Source of the DNA: Aquaticitalea lipolytica
GTDB taxonomy: Bacteria > Bacteroidota > Bacteroidia > Flavobacteriales > Flavobacteriaceae
Direction of reading: 5' to 3'
Assembly: GCF_014641635.1 (NCBI RefSeq)
Contig: NZ_BMIC01000004.1
Location: forward strand, 1 to 64,000
Length of the DNA stretch: 64,000 nt
Shown: one piece after another, positions 34,307-43,878 of the stretch
Layout: every line of letters begins with the position of its first letter
Numbering within the stretch: position 1 is the stretch's first letter
Notes under the pieces: generated by a model
Seen by the model: only the letters and a program-made list of their open reading frames with translations
What the model was told of the DNA's origin: nothing
The model's database searches: none
Position numbers and translations under genes: made by a program

Positions 34307-36082
34307 ATGAAACTTATTAAATACATATCATTATTTCTAATTCTGTTTGCAACAGGATTCGCTTCTGCTCAAATTAAATTTGAAGCAAAAGTGAGTAAAA
34401 CTAAACTTGGCGTAAACGAACGATTAAGAGTAGATTTTGAAATGAATAAAGATGGCGATAATTTTAATCCACCAGATTTTGAAAATTTTACAGTTATTGG
34501 CGGACCAAACACTTCGGTTAGTAATTCTTGGGTAAATGGTGTTCGTTCTTTTTCTAAAACATATAGCTACTTTTTAGCTCCAAAACGTCAAGGAAAATTT
34601 AGTATAAAACAAGCCACGATTGAGATTGATGGTGAAACTTACAAAACGCAAGTTGTTACTGTAGAAATTACCTCAGCTGTAGAAAGGCCAAACGATCCTG
34701 ATAATGCTATAAACGTAGCCGATGATAATATTCACTTAGTTGCCGAAATTTCTAAAACAAATCCATATCTCAACGAAGCTATAACAGTAGTTTATAAATT
34801 GTACGTATCACCAAATACTGGTGTTAGCAACTGGCGAGAAATTGACAATCCAAAATTTAATGATTTTTGGAGTCAAAATATCGACATGAAAGGCGTAAAA
34901 GTTGAAAATGGAACCTATAAAGGTGAAGATTATCGTTTTGTTGTACTACGTAAAACTGTTTTATATCCTCAAAAAACTGGAAAACTAGAAATTGAACCTC
35001 TGAGTTTAGATCTTACTGTTGAAGTACCAACAAATAGACGTGATATTTTTGGTGGTCGTTTAATGACACAAGTACATAAAACAGTTTCAGCAGGAAGCAA
35101 TACTATAACAGTTAAGCCTTTACCTGAAGAAGGTAAACCAGATAATTTTACAGGAGCTGTAGGTAAGTTCGACTTTAAAATTACTACATCTAAAACCACT
35201 TTAAATGCTACCGAATCGCTTCAGGCAAGAGTTGAAGTAAGTGGAAATGGAAATTTAAAATTGTTTCAATTACCAAAACTAACCTTACCAAGTTCCTTAG
35301 AAGTTTACGAACCTGAGCATGCTGAAAATGTCAATACTAATTTAAATGGTATGCAAGGAAATATTTCAGATAGCTATACAATAGTTCCTCAGTTTAAAGG
35401 TAAATATCCAATACCAAATGTGTCTTTTTCGTATTTCGACCTAGAAACTGGAACCTACAAAACAATGTCATCTGGCGAAATTATTATTGACGTATTAGAA
35501 GGACCAACAAACAACTCAAATTCTGATAATAATTTTGCATCAACAGGAGCAGAAAAACAAAAAGTTGTCTTAAGTACTAATCAATTTGCATTTATAAAAA
35601 GCGACCCTAATTTAACATGTACACAACCAAGTTATTTCTTTAAATCTACTTGGTTCTGGACAGCTTTATTTGCGCCACTTTTGGCAATCCCTTTAGCCAT
35701 TGTTTTTAGAAAAAAGAAAGCAGAACGTGATGCCGATGTTTTTGGAAACAAAGTGAGAAAAGCAGATAAACTTGCAAGAAAATATTTAAGCGAGGCTAAA
35801 AAAGCACTTGGGCAAAAAGAAGCGTTTTATATAGCTCTTGAAAAAGCATTACACAATTACTTAAAAGCAAAACTTTATATTGAAACCAGTGACTTAAGTA
35901 AAGATAAAATTAAAAGTTTACTTCTTGAAAAAGGAGTTGATGAGTCTAGTGTAATAGAGTTTAATAGTATTCTTAAAAATTGTGAGCTTGCTAGGTATAC
36001 ACCAATTACAAATGTTGAAATGCAAAATGACTATGAAAAAGCAGCTAGCACAATTTCAGTAATTGATAAACAAATGAATTAA
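34307..36082 (+). CDS. batD: BatD family protein
   Basis: A 591-residue exported membrane protein with signal peptide (about 1-21), several Ig-like domains of the BatD (DUF oxygen tolerance) family (about 22-400; IKFEAKVSKTKLGVNERLRV), a membrane segment (about 445-465), and a cytosolic helical region. It follows batC by 23 nt and precedes batE by 1 nt. Confidence 0.92.
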   Translation: MKLIKYISLFLILFATGFASAQIKFEAKVSKTKLGVNERLRVDFEMNKDGDNFNPPDFENFTVIGGPNTSVSNSWVNGVRSFSKTYSYFLAPKRQGKFSIKQATIEIDGETYKTQVVTVEITSAVERPNDPDNAINVADDNIHLVAEISKTNPYLNEAITVVYKLYVSPNTGVSNWREIDNPKFNDFWSQNIDMKGVKVENGTYKGEDYRFVVLRKTVLYPQKTGKLEIEPLSLDLTVEVPTNRRDIFGGRLMTQVHKTVSAGSNTITVKPLPEEGKPDNFTGAVGKFDFKITTSKTTLNATESLQARVEVSGNGNLKLFQLPKLTLPSSLEVYEPEHAENVNTNLNGMQGNISDSYTIVPQFKGKYPIPNVSFSYFDLETGTYKTMSSGEIIIDVLEGPTNNSNSDNNFASTGAEKQKVVLSTNQFAFIKSDPNLTCTQPSYFFKSTWFWTALFAPLLAIPLAIVFRKKKAERDADVFGNKVRKADKLARKYLSEAKKALGQKEAFYIALEKALHNYLKAKLYIETSDLSKDKIKSLLLEKGVDESSVIEFNSILKNCELARYTPITNVEMQNDYEKAASTISVIDKQMN

Positions 36083-36083
36083 G

Positions 36084-36842
36084 ATGAAACAGTTAATTTA
36101 CATTTTTGCATTTGTATTCAGCACAATTACCTTAGCTCAAAACGAAGTTTTGTTTGAGCAAGCAAACTCCTTATATAATGATGGTAATTATTCTGAAGCT
36201 ATAAAAAAATATGACGCTATTTTAAAAAGCGGCAAACATTCTGCCGAATTATATTTTAACCTTGGTAACTCTCATTATAAACTCAATCATGTAGCTCCAA
36301 GTATTTATTATTATGAAAAGGCTTTACAATTAGCTCCAAATGATAAGGAAATAATAAATAATATTGCCTTTGCTCGTAATATGACTATAGATGCTATTGA
36401 CACTATCCCAGAAGTAGGTTTCTCAAAATGGATAAAAAATATTACAAATACATTCTCATTTGAAACTTGGGCAAAAATATGTGTTGTATTAATGTTGCTA
36501 TTTGTGATTTTGTTTTTGATATATTACTTTACATACTCAACTGGGAAAAAGAGATTAACATTTGTAGGTAGTATTACAACACTAACCCTTTCTTGTTTGG
36601 CTTTAGTTTTTGCATTTCACAAGTACAACTTAACTAAAAATGATAAACCTGCTATTGTATTTACTCAAGAAAGTAAAGTAAAAAGTGAACCAAACTTAAG
36701 AAGCACAGAAGCTTTCACTCTTCATGAAGGCACAAAGGTTCAAGTTTTAGACACTGTAAACAATTGGAGAAAGATAAAATTAGCCGACGGGAAAATTGGT
36801 TGGATTTCTTCAGAAGACATTAAACTGTTGAATAACTTTTAA
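36084..36842 (+). CDS. batE: BatE, TPR plus SH3-like domain protein
   Basis: A 252-residue exported protein: signal peptide (about 1-18), TPR units (about 20-105), two membrane segments (about 125-150 and 158-178), and a C-terminal bacterial SH3-like domain (about 190-250; RKIKLADGKIGWISSEDI). SH3b domains often bind cell wall. This is the usual last gene of the Bat operon. Confidence 0.88.
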   Translation: MKQLIYIFAFVFSTITLAQNEVLFEQANSLYNDGNYSEAIKKYDAILKSGKHSAELYFNLGNSHYKLNHVAPSIYYYEKALQLAPNDKEIINNIAFARNMTIDAIDTIPEVGFSKWIKNITNTFSFETWAKICVVLMLLFVILFLIYYFTYSTGKKRLTFVGSITTLTLSCLALVFAFHKYNLTKNDKPAIVFTQESKVKSEPNLRSTEAFTLHEGTKVQVLDTVNNWRKIKLADGKIGWISSEDIKLLNNF

Positions 36843-36900
36843 AAATTATTTAACAATTAAATACAAACTTTGTCTTATTTTCGCGCTTTAAGTTAATTAG

Positions 36901-37203
36901 ATGTACAAAAAATCGATAGCAACTTTTTTTATTATATTATTTATGGGCTTCATAATAGCACCATCAATAATTGTTGCTTTTGATAATTCAATAGACATCT
37001 CTATTATTTATTCTTTAAACGAAGAAGAAGAAAAGGGAAGTGAAACACACAAAAATATTGTAGTTGTGTTTTCTAAAAACAATCATCTTGAATTATCTCT
37101 CTTATCTACTAATCTTAAAAATAAGCCTGGATACTTTTCTAAAAAGTACCCAAAACCACATCTCAATCTCATTTCTCCACCTCCAGAAGTACACATTTTA
37201 TAA
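36901..37203 (+). CDS. Small exported protein of unknown function
   Basis: A 100-residue protein with a signal peptide or one membrane helix (about 6-26), a short acidic stretch (NEEEEKGSETHK), a beta-like middle, and the end FSKKYPKPHLNLISPPPEVH. The compact YPKPHLN and PPPE motif looks conserved-type, and I believe similar small proteins occur in flavobacteria, but I do not recognise a named family. It lies between batE and the SulP gene; whether it belongs to either unit is open. Confidence 0.6.
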   Translation: MYKKSIATFFIILFMGFIIAPSIIVAFDNSIDISIIYSLNEEEEKGSETHKNIVVVFSKNNHLELSLLSTNLKNKPGYFSKKYPKPHLNLISPPPEVHIL

Positions 37204-37246
37204 ATCTGATAGGATTTTTTAATCCAAATTGAAAGTCAAATTTAAA

Positions 37247-37267
37247 CTCAATCTTAATAAGGTTGAG
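37247..37267 (+). promoter_or_regulatory. Hairpin before the SulP gene
   Basis: CTCAATCTT (37247-37255) pairs with AAGGTTGAG (37259-37267, one G-U) around a 3-nt loop, ending 20 nt before the SulP start. The T-run is weak, so it could be a terminator of the small gene or a leader structure. Confidence 0.35.
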
Positions 37268-37287
37268 ATAATCTATTTATTTATAAA

Positions 37288-38868
37288 ATGTTTAAACATA
37301 TTAAAAGTGACTTACCAGCGAGTATAGTCGTATTTTTTGTTGCATTACCACTTTGTCTTGGTATTGCTTTAGCTAGTGGTGCACCTCTGTTTTCTGGTCT
37401 TATTGCAGGTATTGTTGGAGGTGTTGTTGTAGGATCATTAAGTGGTTCTAAAATTGGAGTAAGTGGTCCAGCAGCTGGTTTAGCTGCAATTGTATTAACA
37501 GCTATTGGAACTTTAGGCGCTTATGAAAATTTCTTAGTTGCTGTAGTTTTAGCAGGAATTATACAGTTAATTTTTGGCCTTTTAAAAGCTGGTATTATTG
37601 GTTATTATTTTCCATCATCAGTAATTAAGGGTATGCTTACTGGTATCGGAATTATTATTATATTAAAACAGATTCCGCATTTTTTTGGTTATGATGCTGA
37701 TGCCTCAGGCGATTTTGGCCTTTTCCAATCTACAAGTAAAAATACTTTTACACATATTTTTGGGATTGTTAAATATATAACCTTAGGTTCAACTATTGTT
37801 GGTTTTGTAGGATTGGGAATTTTAATTTTTTGGGATAAAGTATTATCAAAAAAATCGAAGATATTTCAAATTATTCAAGGCCCTTTAGTTGCAGTTGCTG
37901 TAGGTATTATATTTTATGTATTAACTAAGTCTAACGACACATTTTCTATCGCAAAATCGCATTTAGTTAGTGTTCCAGTTCCTGAAGATGTTACCTCTTT
38001 TTTGGGACAGTTTAGTTTTCCAAATTTTATGGTTATTACAAATCCTGATGTTTGGGTAGTAGCATTCACATTAGCTTTAGTAGCAAGTTTAGAAACTTTG
38101 CTTTGTGTTGAAGCAACTGATAAGTTAGACCCTCACAAAAACGTAACTCCAACCAACAGAGAGTTATTTGCTCAAGGAACAGGGAATGTAATTTCAGGAT
38201 TAATTGGTGGACTTCCAATTACACAAGTTATTGTAAGAAGTTCGGCAAATATTCAATCTGGAGGACGTACAAAACTTTCAGCCATAGTCCATGGACTTTT
38301 GCTTTTAATATCTGTAGTTTTAATTCCTAGATTGTTAAACATGATTCCCTTATCAGTTTTAGCAGCTATTTTATTAATTGTAGGTTACAAACTAGCAAAA
38401 CCAGGATTGTTCAAAAAAATGTATGATCTGGGTTGGAAGCAATGGATTCCATTTAATGTTACAGTTTTTGGTATTGTATTTATTGACTTACTATACGGAA
38501 TTGGACTAGGATTAATGGTAGGGATTGTAGTTATTCTTATCAAAAGCTATCAAAATTCGCATTTTCTTCATAAAGAAGATGTAAGCAATGGTATCCAAAA
38601 AATGAAGATGACCCTAGCCGAAGAAGTTACCTTTTTCAATAAAGGAGCTATTTTAAAAGAATTAGATAGACTTCCTCATGATTCATATTTAGAATTAGAC
38701 GTCAGAAAAACTAGATATCTAGATAATGATATTATTGAGATTCTTGATGATTTTGCTTTTAAAGCAAAAGAACGAAATATTACTATAAAATTAATTTCAG
38801 AACGTGGTACTATTGAAAATCCACCAAGTTATTTGGAGTTTTTTAAATTAAGACCGCAAACAGCATAA
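37288..38868 (+). CDS. SulP family anion transporter (first copy)
   Basis: A 526-residue SulP transporter with about 11-14 membrane segments (about 10-420) and a short STAS domain at the C-terminus (about 430-526). Signature segments are GSKIGVSGPAAGLAAIV near residue 55, and GNVISGLIGGLPITQVIVRS near 300. Together with the beta-carbonic anhydrase gene 30 nt downstream, the likely cargo is bicarbonate; sulfate or chloride cannot be excluded. Inner membrane. Confidence 0.93.
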   Translation: MFKHIKSDLPASIVVFFVALPLCLGIALASGAPLFSGLIAGIVGGVVVGSLSGSKIGVSGPAAGLAAIVLTAIGTLGAYENFLVAVVLAGIIQLIFGLLKAGIIGYYFPSSVIKGMLTGIGIIIILKQIPHFFGYDADASGDFGLFQSTSKNTFTHIFGIVKYITLGSTIVGFVGLGILIFWDKVLSKKSKIFQIIQGPLVAVAVGIIFYVLTKSNDTFSIAKSHLVSVPVPEDVTSFLGQFSFPNFMVITNPDVWVVAFTLALVASLETLLCVEATDKLDPHKNVTPTNRELFAQGTGNVISGLIGGLPITQVIVRSSANIQSGGRTKLSAIVHGLLLLISVVLIPRLLNMIPLSVLAAILLIVGYKLAKPGLFKKMYDLGWKQWIPFNVTVFGIVFIDLLYGIGLGLMVGIVVILIKSYQNSHFLHKEDVSNGIQKMKMTLAEEVTFFNKGAILKELDRLPHDSYLELDVRKTRYLDNDIIEILDDFAFKAKERNITIKLISERGTIENPPSYLEFFKLRPQTA

Positions 38869-38897
38869 TAAATTATAAACTTTAAAATTAAATTAAA

Positions 38898-39524
38898 ATG
38901 AAAGCGCATACAAGAGAAACACAGGCAACAATGACTCCTCAAAAGTCATTACAGTATTTAAAAGAAGGAAACTTAAGATTCCAAAATAACTTAAAAGCAA
39001 ATAGAAACTTATTAGAGCAAGTTAATGACACGAGCGATGGTCAATTCCCTTTTGCTACAATTTTAAGTTGCATTGACTCTAGAGTTTCAGCAGAATTAGT
39101 TTTTGACCAAGGATTAGGTGATATATTTAGTGTTCGTATTGCAGGTAACTTTGTAAATGAGGATATTTTAGGTAGTATGGAATTTGCATGCAAATTGGCT
39201 GGTACAAAACTAATTGTTGTTTTAGGACACACTGCATGTGGTGCTGTAAAAGGTGCTTGTGATGATGCAAAAATGGGTAACTTAACGAAGTTAATTGAGA
39301 AAATCACTCCTGCTGTAAATGCTGTAAGTGAGCCAAAAGATGTAAGTTTAAGAAACTCTAAAAATGCTGAGTTTGTTGATACTGTTGCTGAGAAAAATGT
39401 TCAGTTAACTATTGACAGAATTCATGCAGAAAGTCCAATTCTTTCAGAAATGGAGAAAAATGGAGAAATAATGATTGTTGGAGCCATGTATGACATTAAC
39501 ACTGGTGAAGTCAAATTTTTATAA
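38898..39524 (+). CDS. Beta-carbonic anhydrase (first copy)
   Basis: A 208-residue beta-class enzyme interconverting CO2 and bicarbonate. Zinc ligands are C58, H111 and C114; the D60-R62 dyad (SCIDSRVS) is intact. GHTACGAV matches the family. It lies 30 nt after the SulP gene and 14 nt before DUF2490. A signal peptide is absent, so it is cytosolic and would trap or release imported bicarbonate. Confidence 0.94.
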   Translation: MKAHTRETQATMTPQKSLQYLKEGNLRFQNNLKANRNLLEQVNDTSDGQFPFATILSCIDSRVSAELVFDQGLGDIFSVRIAGNFVNEDILGSMEFACKLAGTKLIVVLGHTACGAVKGACDDAKMGNLTKLIEKITPAVNAVSEPKDVSLRNSKNAEFVDTVAEKNVQLTIDRIHAESPILSEMEKNGEIMIVGAMYDINTGEVKFL

Positions 39525-39538
39525 AAAGCTGAAAGAAA

Positions 39539-40213
39539 TTGACAAAAAAAAGAAAAATAATTAAATTTAAAACGGCAGCATTGGTAACTATGCTGATGCT
39601 GCCTATTTTCACTATTGCGCAAGACAGTAATTTTGGTAATTGGATGATTTATTTTGGAAATAAGCAATTGAACTCCAAATGGAACCTTCATCATGAAGTG
39701 CAATACCGAAATTACAACGCCATTGGTGATTTAGAGCAATTACTGTTACGCACAGGTTTAGGATATAATTTAACCGACAATACAAACATATTAATGGGTT
39801 ATGGTTATATTTTATCTGAAAACTATATTGCAAATACAGATGAAAAGTTTCAAGTTAATGAGCATCGTATCTATCAGCAATTAATTACAAAACAGAAATT
39901 CAAAAATATAACTATTCAGCATAGATATAGATTTGAGCAACGCTTTGTAGAAGATGATTTTAAATTACGATTTCGTTATTTTTTAGGGGTTAATGCACCT
40001 TTAAGTAAAAAAGAAACCAATAAATGGTATCTTTCAGCTTACAACGAATTATTTATAAATACAGAATCATCTGTTTTTGATAGAAATCGATTATACGGAG
40101 GATTAGGTTACAAGATTAGCAATTCTGTAAGAATGGAATTGGGCTATATGAACCAGTTTTTTGAAACCAGTAGCAGAGACCAGTTTAACATAATCACATT
40201 TGTGAATTTTTAA
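39539..40213 (+). CDS. DUF2490 outer-membrane-type protein
   Basis: A 224-residue exported protein of DUF2490. A signal peptide (about 1-25; ALVTMLMLPIFTIAQ) is followed by short beta-strands rich in aromatic residues, as in outer-membrane beta-barrels (KWNLHHEVQYRNYNAIGDLE; RFEQRFVEDDF). The start is TTG 39539; the nearest ATGs would cut into the signal peptide. It sits inside the SulP/carbonic anhydrase cluster, 14 nt after the first and 30 nt before the second transporter, so a pore or accessory role is possible but unproven. Confidence 0.8.
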   Translation: MTKKRKIIKFKTAALVTMLMLPIFTIAQDSNFGNWMIYFGNKQLNSKWNLHHEVQYRNYNAIGDLEQLLLRTGLGYNLTDNTNILMGYGYILSENYIANTDEKFQVNEHRIYQQLITKQKFKNITIQHRYRFEQRFVEDDFKLRFRYFLGVNAPLSKKETNKWYLSAYNELFINTESSVFDRNRLYGGLGYKISNSVRMELGYMNQFFETSSRDQFNIITFVNF

Positions 40214-40243
40214 AAAAAGTATAACCAACTAAAACAACAAAAA

Positions 40244-42109
40244 ATGAAAAATTTATTTTCAAACATTAAAGGAGATGCCTTTGGAGGTATCACAGCAGGA
40301 ATCGTTGCTTTGCCTTTGGCATTAGCATTTGGTGTTTCCTCTGGATTAGGACCTAGTGCAGGACTTTACGGAGCCATATTTTTAAGCTTTTTTGCTGCTT
40401 TATTTGGTGGTACAAATACACAAATTTCTGGTCCAACTGCTCCAATGACTGCTGTTAGTATGGTTGTAATTGCTGGAATAATTGCTGCAAATGATGGTGA
40501 TATTAATAAAGCATTACCAGTAATTTTAACAGTATTCCTTTTGGCTGGACTTATACAAGTTGGACTTGGGTTTCTAGGATTTGGAAAATATATTAAATAC
40601 ATTCCATATCCTGTTGTCTCTGGTTTTATGACTGCAATTGGTGTAATTATTTTGGTGACTCAAATTTTGCCTGCTGTAGGTTATTACCCAAAAGAAGATA
40701 TGCCTTATGTAGAAACCTTTAAGCCTCAAGCAGAAGAAATCATTCTTGAAAACATATTAAAAGAAGAAGCAGGTGAAGGCATTTTGGTTCTTGAAGATTT
40801 TAAAGAAACTATTAATAGAGCAGAAAGCATTTCGCAAGATGATATTTTAAAAGAATCTAAAACACTAGCCGCAAATAATGCTTCAGGTGTTTTAGGAGCA
40901 ATAAAAGTATTACCTCAAGCATTAAGGAACATAAGTTGGTTAGAACTTATACTAGCTCTTTCAACCATTTTTATAATCTACGGATTTAAACGAATTACAA
41001 CAGCTGTCCCAAGTACATTGGTGGCTTTACTTGTTGTTTCAGGTGTGGCAGTTGGTTTCGGTTTAGATTATCGTCCAATTGAAGAAATTCCATCAGGACT
41101 TCCAATTCCAAATCTAGAAATTATTACAGGATTTAGTTTAAGTAGCCTTACGCCTTATGTTTTTACTGCACTTACATTAGCGCTTTTAGGAGCCATTGAC
41201 TCATTGCTTACAAGTGTTGTAGCTGATAATATGACCAAAACAAAACACCAACCTAATAAAGAATTAATAGGTCAGGGAATTGGTAATAGTATTGGAGCAA
41301 TTTTTGGTGGTATTCCTGGAGCAGGAGCTACAATTAGAACTGTTGTAAATATTAAATCTGGAGGAAAAACTAAGTTGTCTGGAATGATTGCTGGTATTAT
41401 GTTATTATTCATTTTATTGGCTTTAGGTCCAGTTGCCTCAAGAATTCCGGCTGCTGTGTTAGCAGGAATTTTAATAACAGTTGGTATTGGTGTAATGGAC
41501 TACAAAGGTTTAAAAGCTATTCCTAGTTTACCACGAGATATGAAGATTGGTCCTTTAAAAATCAGTTCTGAAGTAGTTATCATGTTAATTGTACTTGTAC
41601 TTTCTAGCTTATGGAATTTAGTATATGCTGTAGGTATTGGTCTAATTATAGCTTCGTTAATGTTCATGAAAAAAATTGGCGATTTAACTGCTGAACGCTC
41701 TGATGTTAAATCTTTACTTAAAGAAAAAGCTTGGGATGATGAAGTTGATTTTCCTGAACGATTAAAAGAAGAAGTATTTATAAAACATATAAAAGGACCA
41801 TTGTTTTTTGGATCTACAAGTGATTTTCAACAATTAGCTGCTCAAATACCTAAGACAGCCTCTACTGTTGTAATAAGGTTAGGTAGAATGCAATATATGG
41901 ATCAGTCTGGTTTATATGCAATGGAAGACGTTTTAGTAGACTTAAGAAAAGATAATATTAATGTACTTTTTGTAGGCTTATTAAGACAGCCACAATATAT
42001 GATGGAACGAATAGATATTATTCCAGATTTAATTCCAAAAGAGCATATATTTACTACTTTTAAGGATTGCCTTACTTGGATTAAAGCTAATGTTAAGGAT
42101 AAACATTAA
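40244..42109 (+). CDS. SulP family anion transporter, BicA-like (second copy)
   Basis: A 621-residue SulP transporter with a membrane domain (about 5-475) and a full STAS domain (about 510-615; LGRMQYMDQSGLYAMEDVL). The segment GGIPGAGATIRTVVNIKSGG matches the Na-dependent bicarbonate transporter BicA more closely than the first copy does. About residues 145-215 is an extra loop with many Glu residues that is not usual. It precedes the second carbonic anhydrase by 11 nt. Confidence 0.92.
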   Translation: MKNLFSNIKGDAFGGITAGIVALPLALAFGVSSGLGPSAGLYGAIFLSFFAALFGGTNTQISGPTAPMTAVSMVVIAGIIAANDGDINKALPVILTVFLLAGLIQVGLGFLGFGKYIKYIPYPVVSGFMTAIGVIILVTQILPAVGYYPKEDMPYVETFKPQAEEIILENILKEEAGEGILVLEDFKETINRAESISQDDILKESKTLAANNASGVLGAIKVLPQALRNISWLELILALSTIFIIYGFKRITTAVPSTLVALLVVSGVAVGFGLDYRPIEEIPSGLPIPNLEIITGFSLSSLTPYVFTALTLALLGAIDSLLTSVVADNMTKTKHQPNKELIGQGIGNSIGAIFGGIPGAGATIRTVVNIKSGGKTKLSGMIAGIMLLFILLALGPVASRIPAAVLAGILITVGIGVMDYKGLKAIPSLPRDMKIGPLKISSEVVIMLIVLVLSSLWNLVYAVGIGLIIASLMFMKKIGDLTAERSDVKSLLKEKAWDDEVDFPERLKEEVFIKHIKGPLFFGSTSDFQQLAAQIPKTASTVVIRLGRMQYMDQSGLYAMEDVLVDLRKDNINVLFVGLLRQPQYMMERIDIIPDLIPKEHIFTTFKDCLTWIKANVKDKH

Positions 42110-42120
42110 ATATATCTCTT

Positions 42121-42747
42121 ATGAATTTAGACAGAGTATTTGAAAACAACGAAGTGTGGATTAAAGAAAAACTATCTACAAACCCAAAATACTTTGATGA
42201 ATTAGGAGAAGGTCAGAGTCCTGAACTTTTATTTATTGGTTGTTCAGATAGTCGTGTTACAGCAGAAGAGTTAATGGGACTTGGTCCTGGTGAAGCCTTT
42301 GTGCATCGAAACATTGCAAATATGGTTTCTGGAACAGATTTAAATGTTATGTCTGTTGTAGAATATGCTGTAGTGCACTTAAAAGTAAATCATGTGGTTG
42401 TTTGTGGTCATTATGCTTGTGGAGGAGTAAAAGCAGCCATGCAATCGGCCGATTTAGGTATTTTAAATCCTTGGTTACGTAATATTAGAGATGTATATCG
42501 TCTTCATAAAAATAAGCTTAACGCTATAGTCTCTGAAGAAGATCGTTATGACAGATTTGTTGAATTGAATGTTCAAGAACAATGTGTAAATCTTATTAAA
42601 ACAGCTGCAGTACAAAAGGCTGTAAGAGAAAGAGGCTTAAAAGTACATGGATGGGTTTTTGATATTCATACTGGGAAACTTGTAGATTTAAAAATTGATT
42701 TTGAAGCTATTCTCGAAAACATTAGAGAAATTTATCATCTAGATTAA
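42121..42747 (+). CDS. Beta-carbonic anhydrase (second copy)
   Basis: A 208-residue beta-carbonic anhydrase with C41, D43, R45, H97 and C100 (FIGCSDSRV; CGHYACGGV), typical of the E. coli Can-type subclass. The sequence is clearly different from the first copy, so the two are not a recent duplication. A terminator follows, ending the cluster. Confidence 0.95.
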   Translation: MNLDRVFENNEVWIKEKLSTNPKYFDELGEGQSPELLFIGCSDSRVTAEELMGLGPGEAFVHRNIANMVSGTDLNVMSVVEYAVVHLKVNHVVVCGHYACGGVKAAMQSADLGILNPWLRNIRDVYRLHKNKLNAIVSEEDRYDRFVELNVQEQCVNLIKTAAVQKAVRERGLKVHGWVFDIHTGKLVDLKIDFEAILENIREIYHLD

Positions 42748-42750
42748 CAT

Positions 42751-42784
42751 AAAAAAGCCACTCAAATTGAGTGGCTTTTTTTAT
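42751..42784. terminator. Bidirectional terminator between the CA and DoxX genes
   Basis: A perfect palindrome (GCCACTCAA with TTGAGTGGC) flanked by an A-tract and a T-tract lies between the convergent genes. Confidence 0.9.
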
Positions 42785-43234
42785 TTAAATAGGTTTAATC
42801 CAAAGTAAGTGTTTCCACTTTTCCTTTTCTTTTAAAACAAGAGCTATGTTAACTAAAAACAATCCTCCTGTTTGTATAAGTTCTCCTATTTCATCTGCTT
42901 CAAGAAATAAATGGAATAAGAAAATGTGTAGTGTTATTGGTAATAAAAATAAGGCTCCGATAAATCCAGTGCCTTGGATAATTAAAAGAAAACCAAAGAT
43001 AAGTTCGCAAATTCCTAACACTTGCCAGAAGTAGCCAGTTTGTTTTGCGCCACTTATATACAATACTTTTTGAAGTGTAGGCTCTTTATCAGGAGCAGAA
43101 AATTTTTCTGCCTTTTCTAAGACTTCAATAGAGCTTGGAATTGGCTTTTCAAACTTTTGAATTCCGCCATAAATCATGAATCCTCCTAAGAGTAAACGAA
43201 GTACAATAAATAAAATGCTAATTGATTTTTTCAT
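42785..43234 (-). CDS. DoxX family membrane protein
   Basis: A 149-residue protein with four membrane helices of the DoxX family (ILFIVLRLLLGGFMIYGGIQ at the start; FWQVLGICELIFGFLLIIQG). The family is often next to redox or heme-related genes. Here it is the third gene of the TonB receptor-HmuY row, with only 2 nt between it and hmuY. Function not established. Confidence 0.85.
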   Translation of the reverse strand: MKKSISILFIVLRLLLGGFMIYGGIQKFEKPIPSSIEVLEKAEKFSAPDKEPTLQKVLYISGAKQTGYFWQVLGICELIFGFLLIIQGTGFIGALFLLPITLHIFLFHLFLEADEIGELIQTGGLFLVNIALVLKEKEKWKHLLWIKPI

Positions 43235-43236
43235 AA

Positions 43237-43860
43237 TTAAAATGTTGTAACACCTGTATTTGGTTGATATACATAATTGAATGTGTAAAATTGAGAATTG
43301 CTTAAATCATCATTTGGTTGGCTGTTTTCGTAATAGCTCAAAATTTCCAATTTAGCATATCTACCATCATTGGTTTTTACAACAAGAATTTTTCCTGCAA
43401 TTGGAGAAATAATATGTGTTGATGGATTATAATGATACCATCCATTATCGGAACCTGTTGGTATTGCTAAACCGTTTGCTGAACTATCAGATGTGAATAG
43501 CTCTGTGTTAACTTCTGTAATACCTGCTAAAGTTCCTGTAACAATATAAGCACCAGCATTTGCTGTTCTTATTGGTTGATCTGCTGCAGTAGCTTCGCCA
43601 CCATTTACAATAATTGTTGAGCCTCTAAATGCAATATCCCAATTATCGCTTGTTGTGGTTGTGCCTGTTTCAAAAGAAAATTTAATGTAATCACCAGTAA
43701 TTGTTGGAGGATTTGTTGAGTAATCAGCAGTTTGTGTTGCTTGTAAGTTTGAAACTGTTTCAGATTCTATTTCTAAAACTGGTGTAGAATCATCATCATT
43801 ACTACAAGATGTGAAACCAATAAAAAGTGTTACTAATGTTAAAAATTTAAATGTGTTCAT
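43237..43860 (-). CDS. hmuY: HmuY-like heme-binding lipoprotein
   Basis: A 207-residue lipoprotein with lipobox GFTSC (Cys19). The region DYIKFSFETGTTTTSDNWDIAFRG (about 58-81) is the HmuY family pattern (HmuY binds heme and hands it to the HmuR receptor in Porphyromonas). The heme-ligand histidines of Porphyromonas HmuY cannot be confirmed from this sequence. It lies 18 nt after the TonB receptor gene. The substrate may be heme but other porphyrins are possible. Confidence 0.85.
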   Translation of the reverse strand: MNTFKFLTLVTLFIGFTSCSNDDDSTPVLEIESETVSNLQATQTADYSTNPPTITGDYIKFSFETGTTTTSDNWDIAFRGSTIIVNGGEATAADQPIRTANAGAYIVTGTLAGITEVNTELFTSDSSANGLAIPTGSDNGWYHYNPSTHIISPIAGKILVVKTNDGRYAKLEILSYYENSQPNDDLSNSQFYTFNYVYQPNTGVTTF

Positions 43861-43878
43861 AGTGTTTATATATAATTA

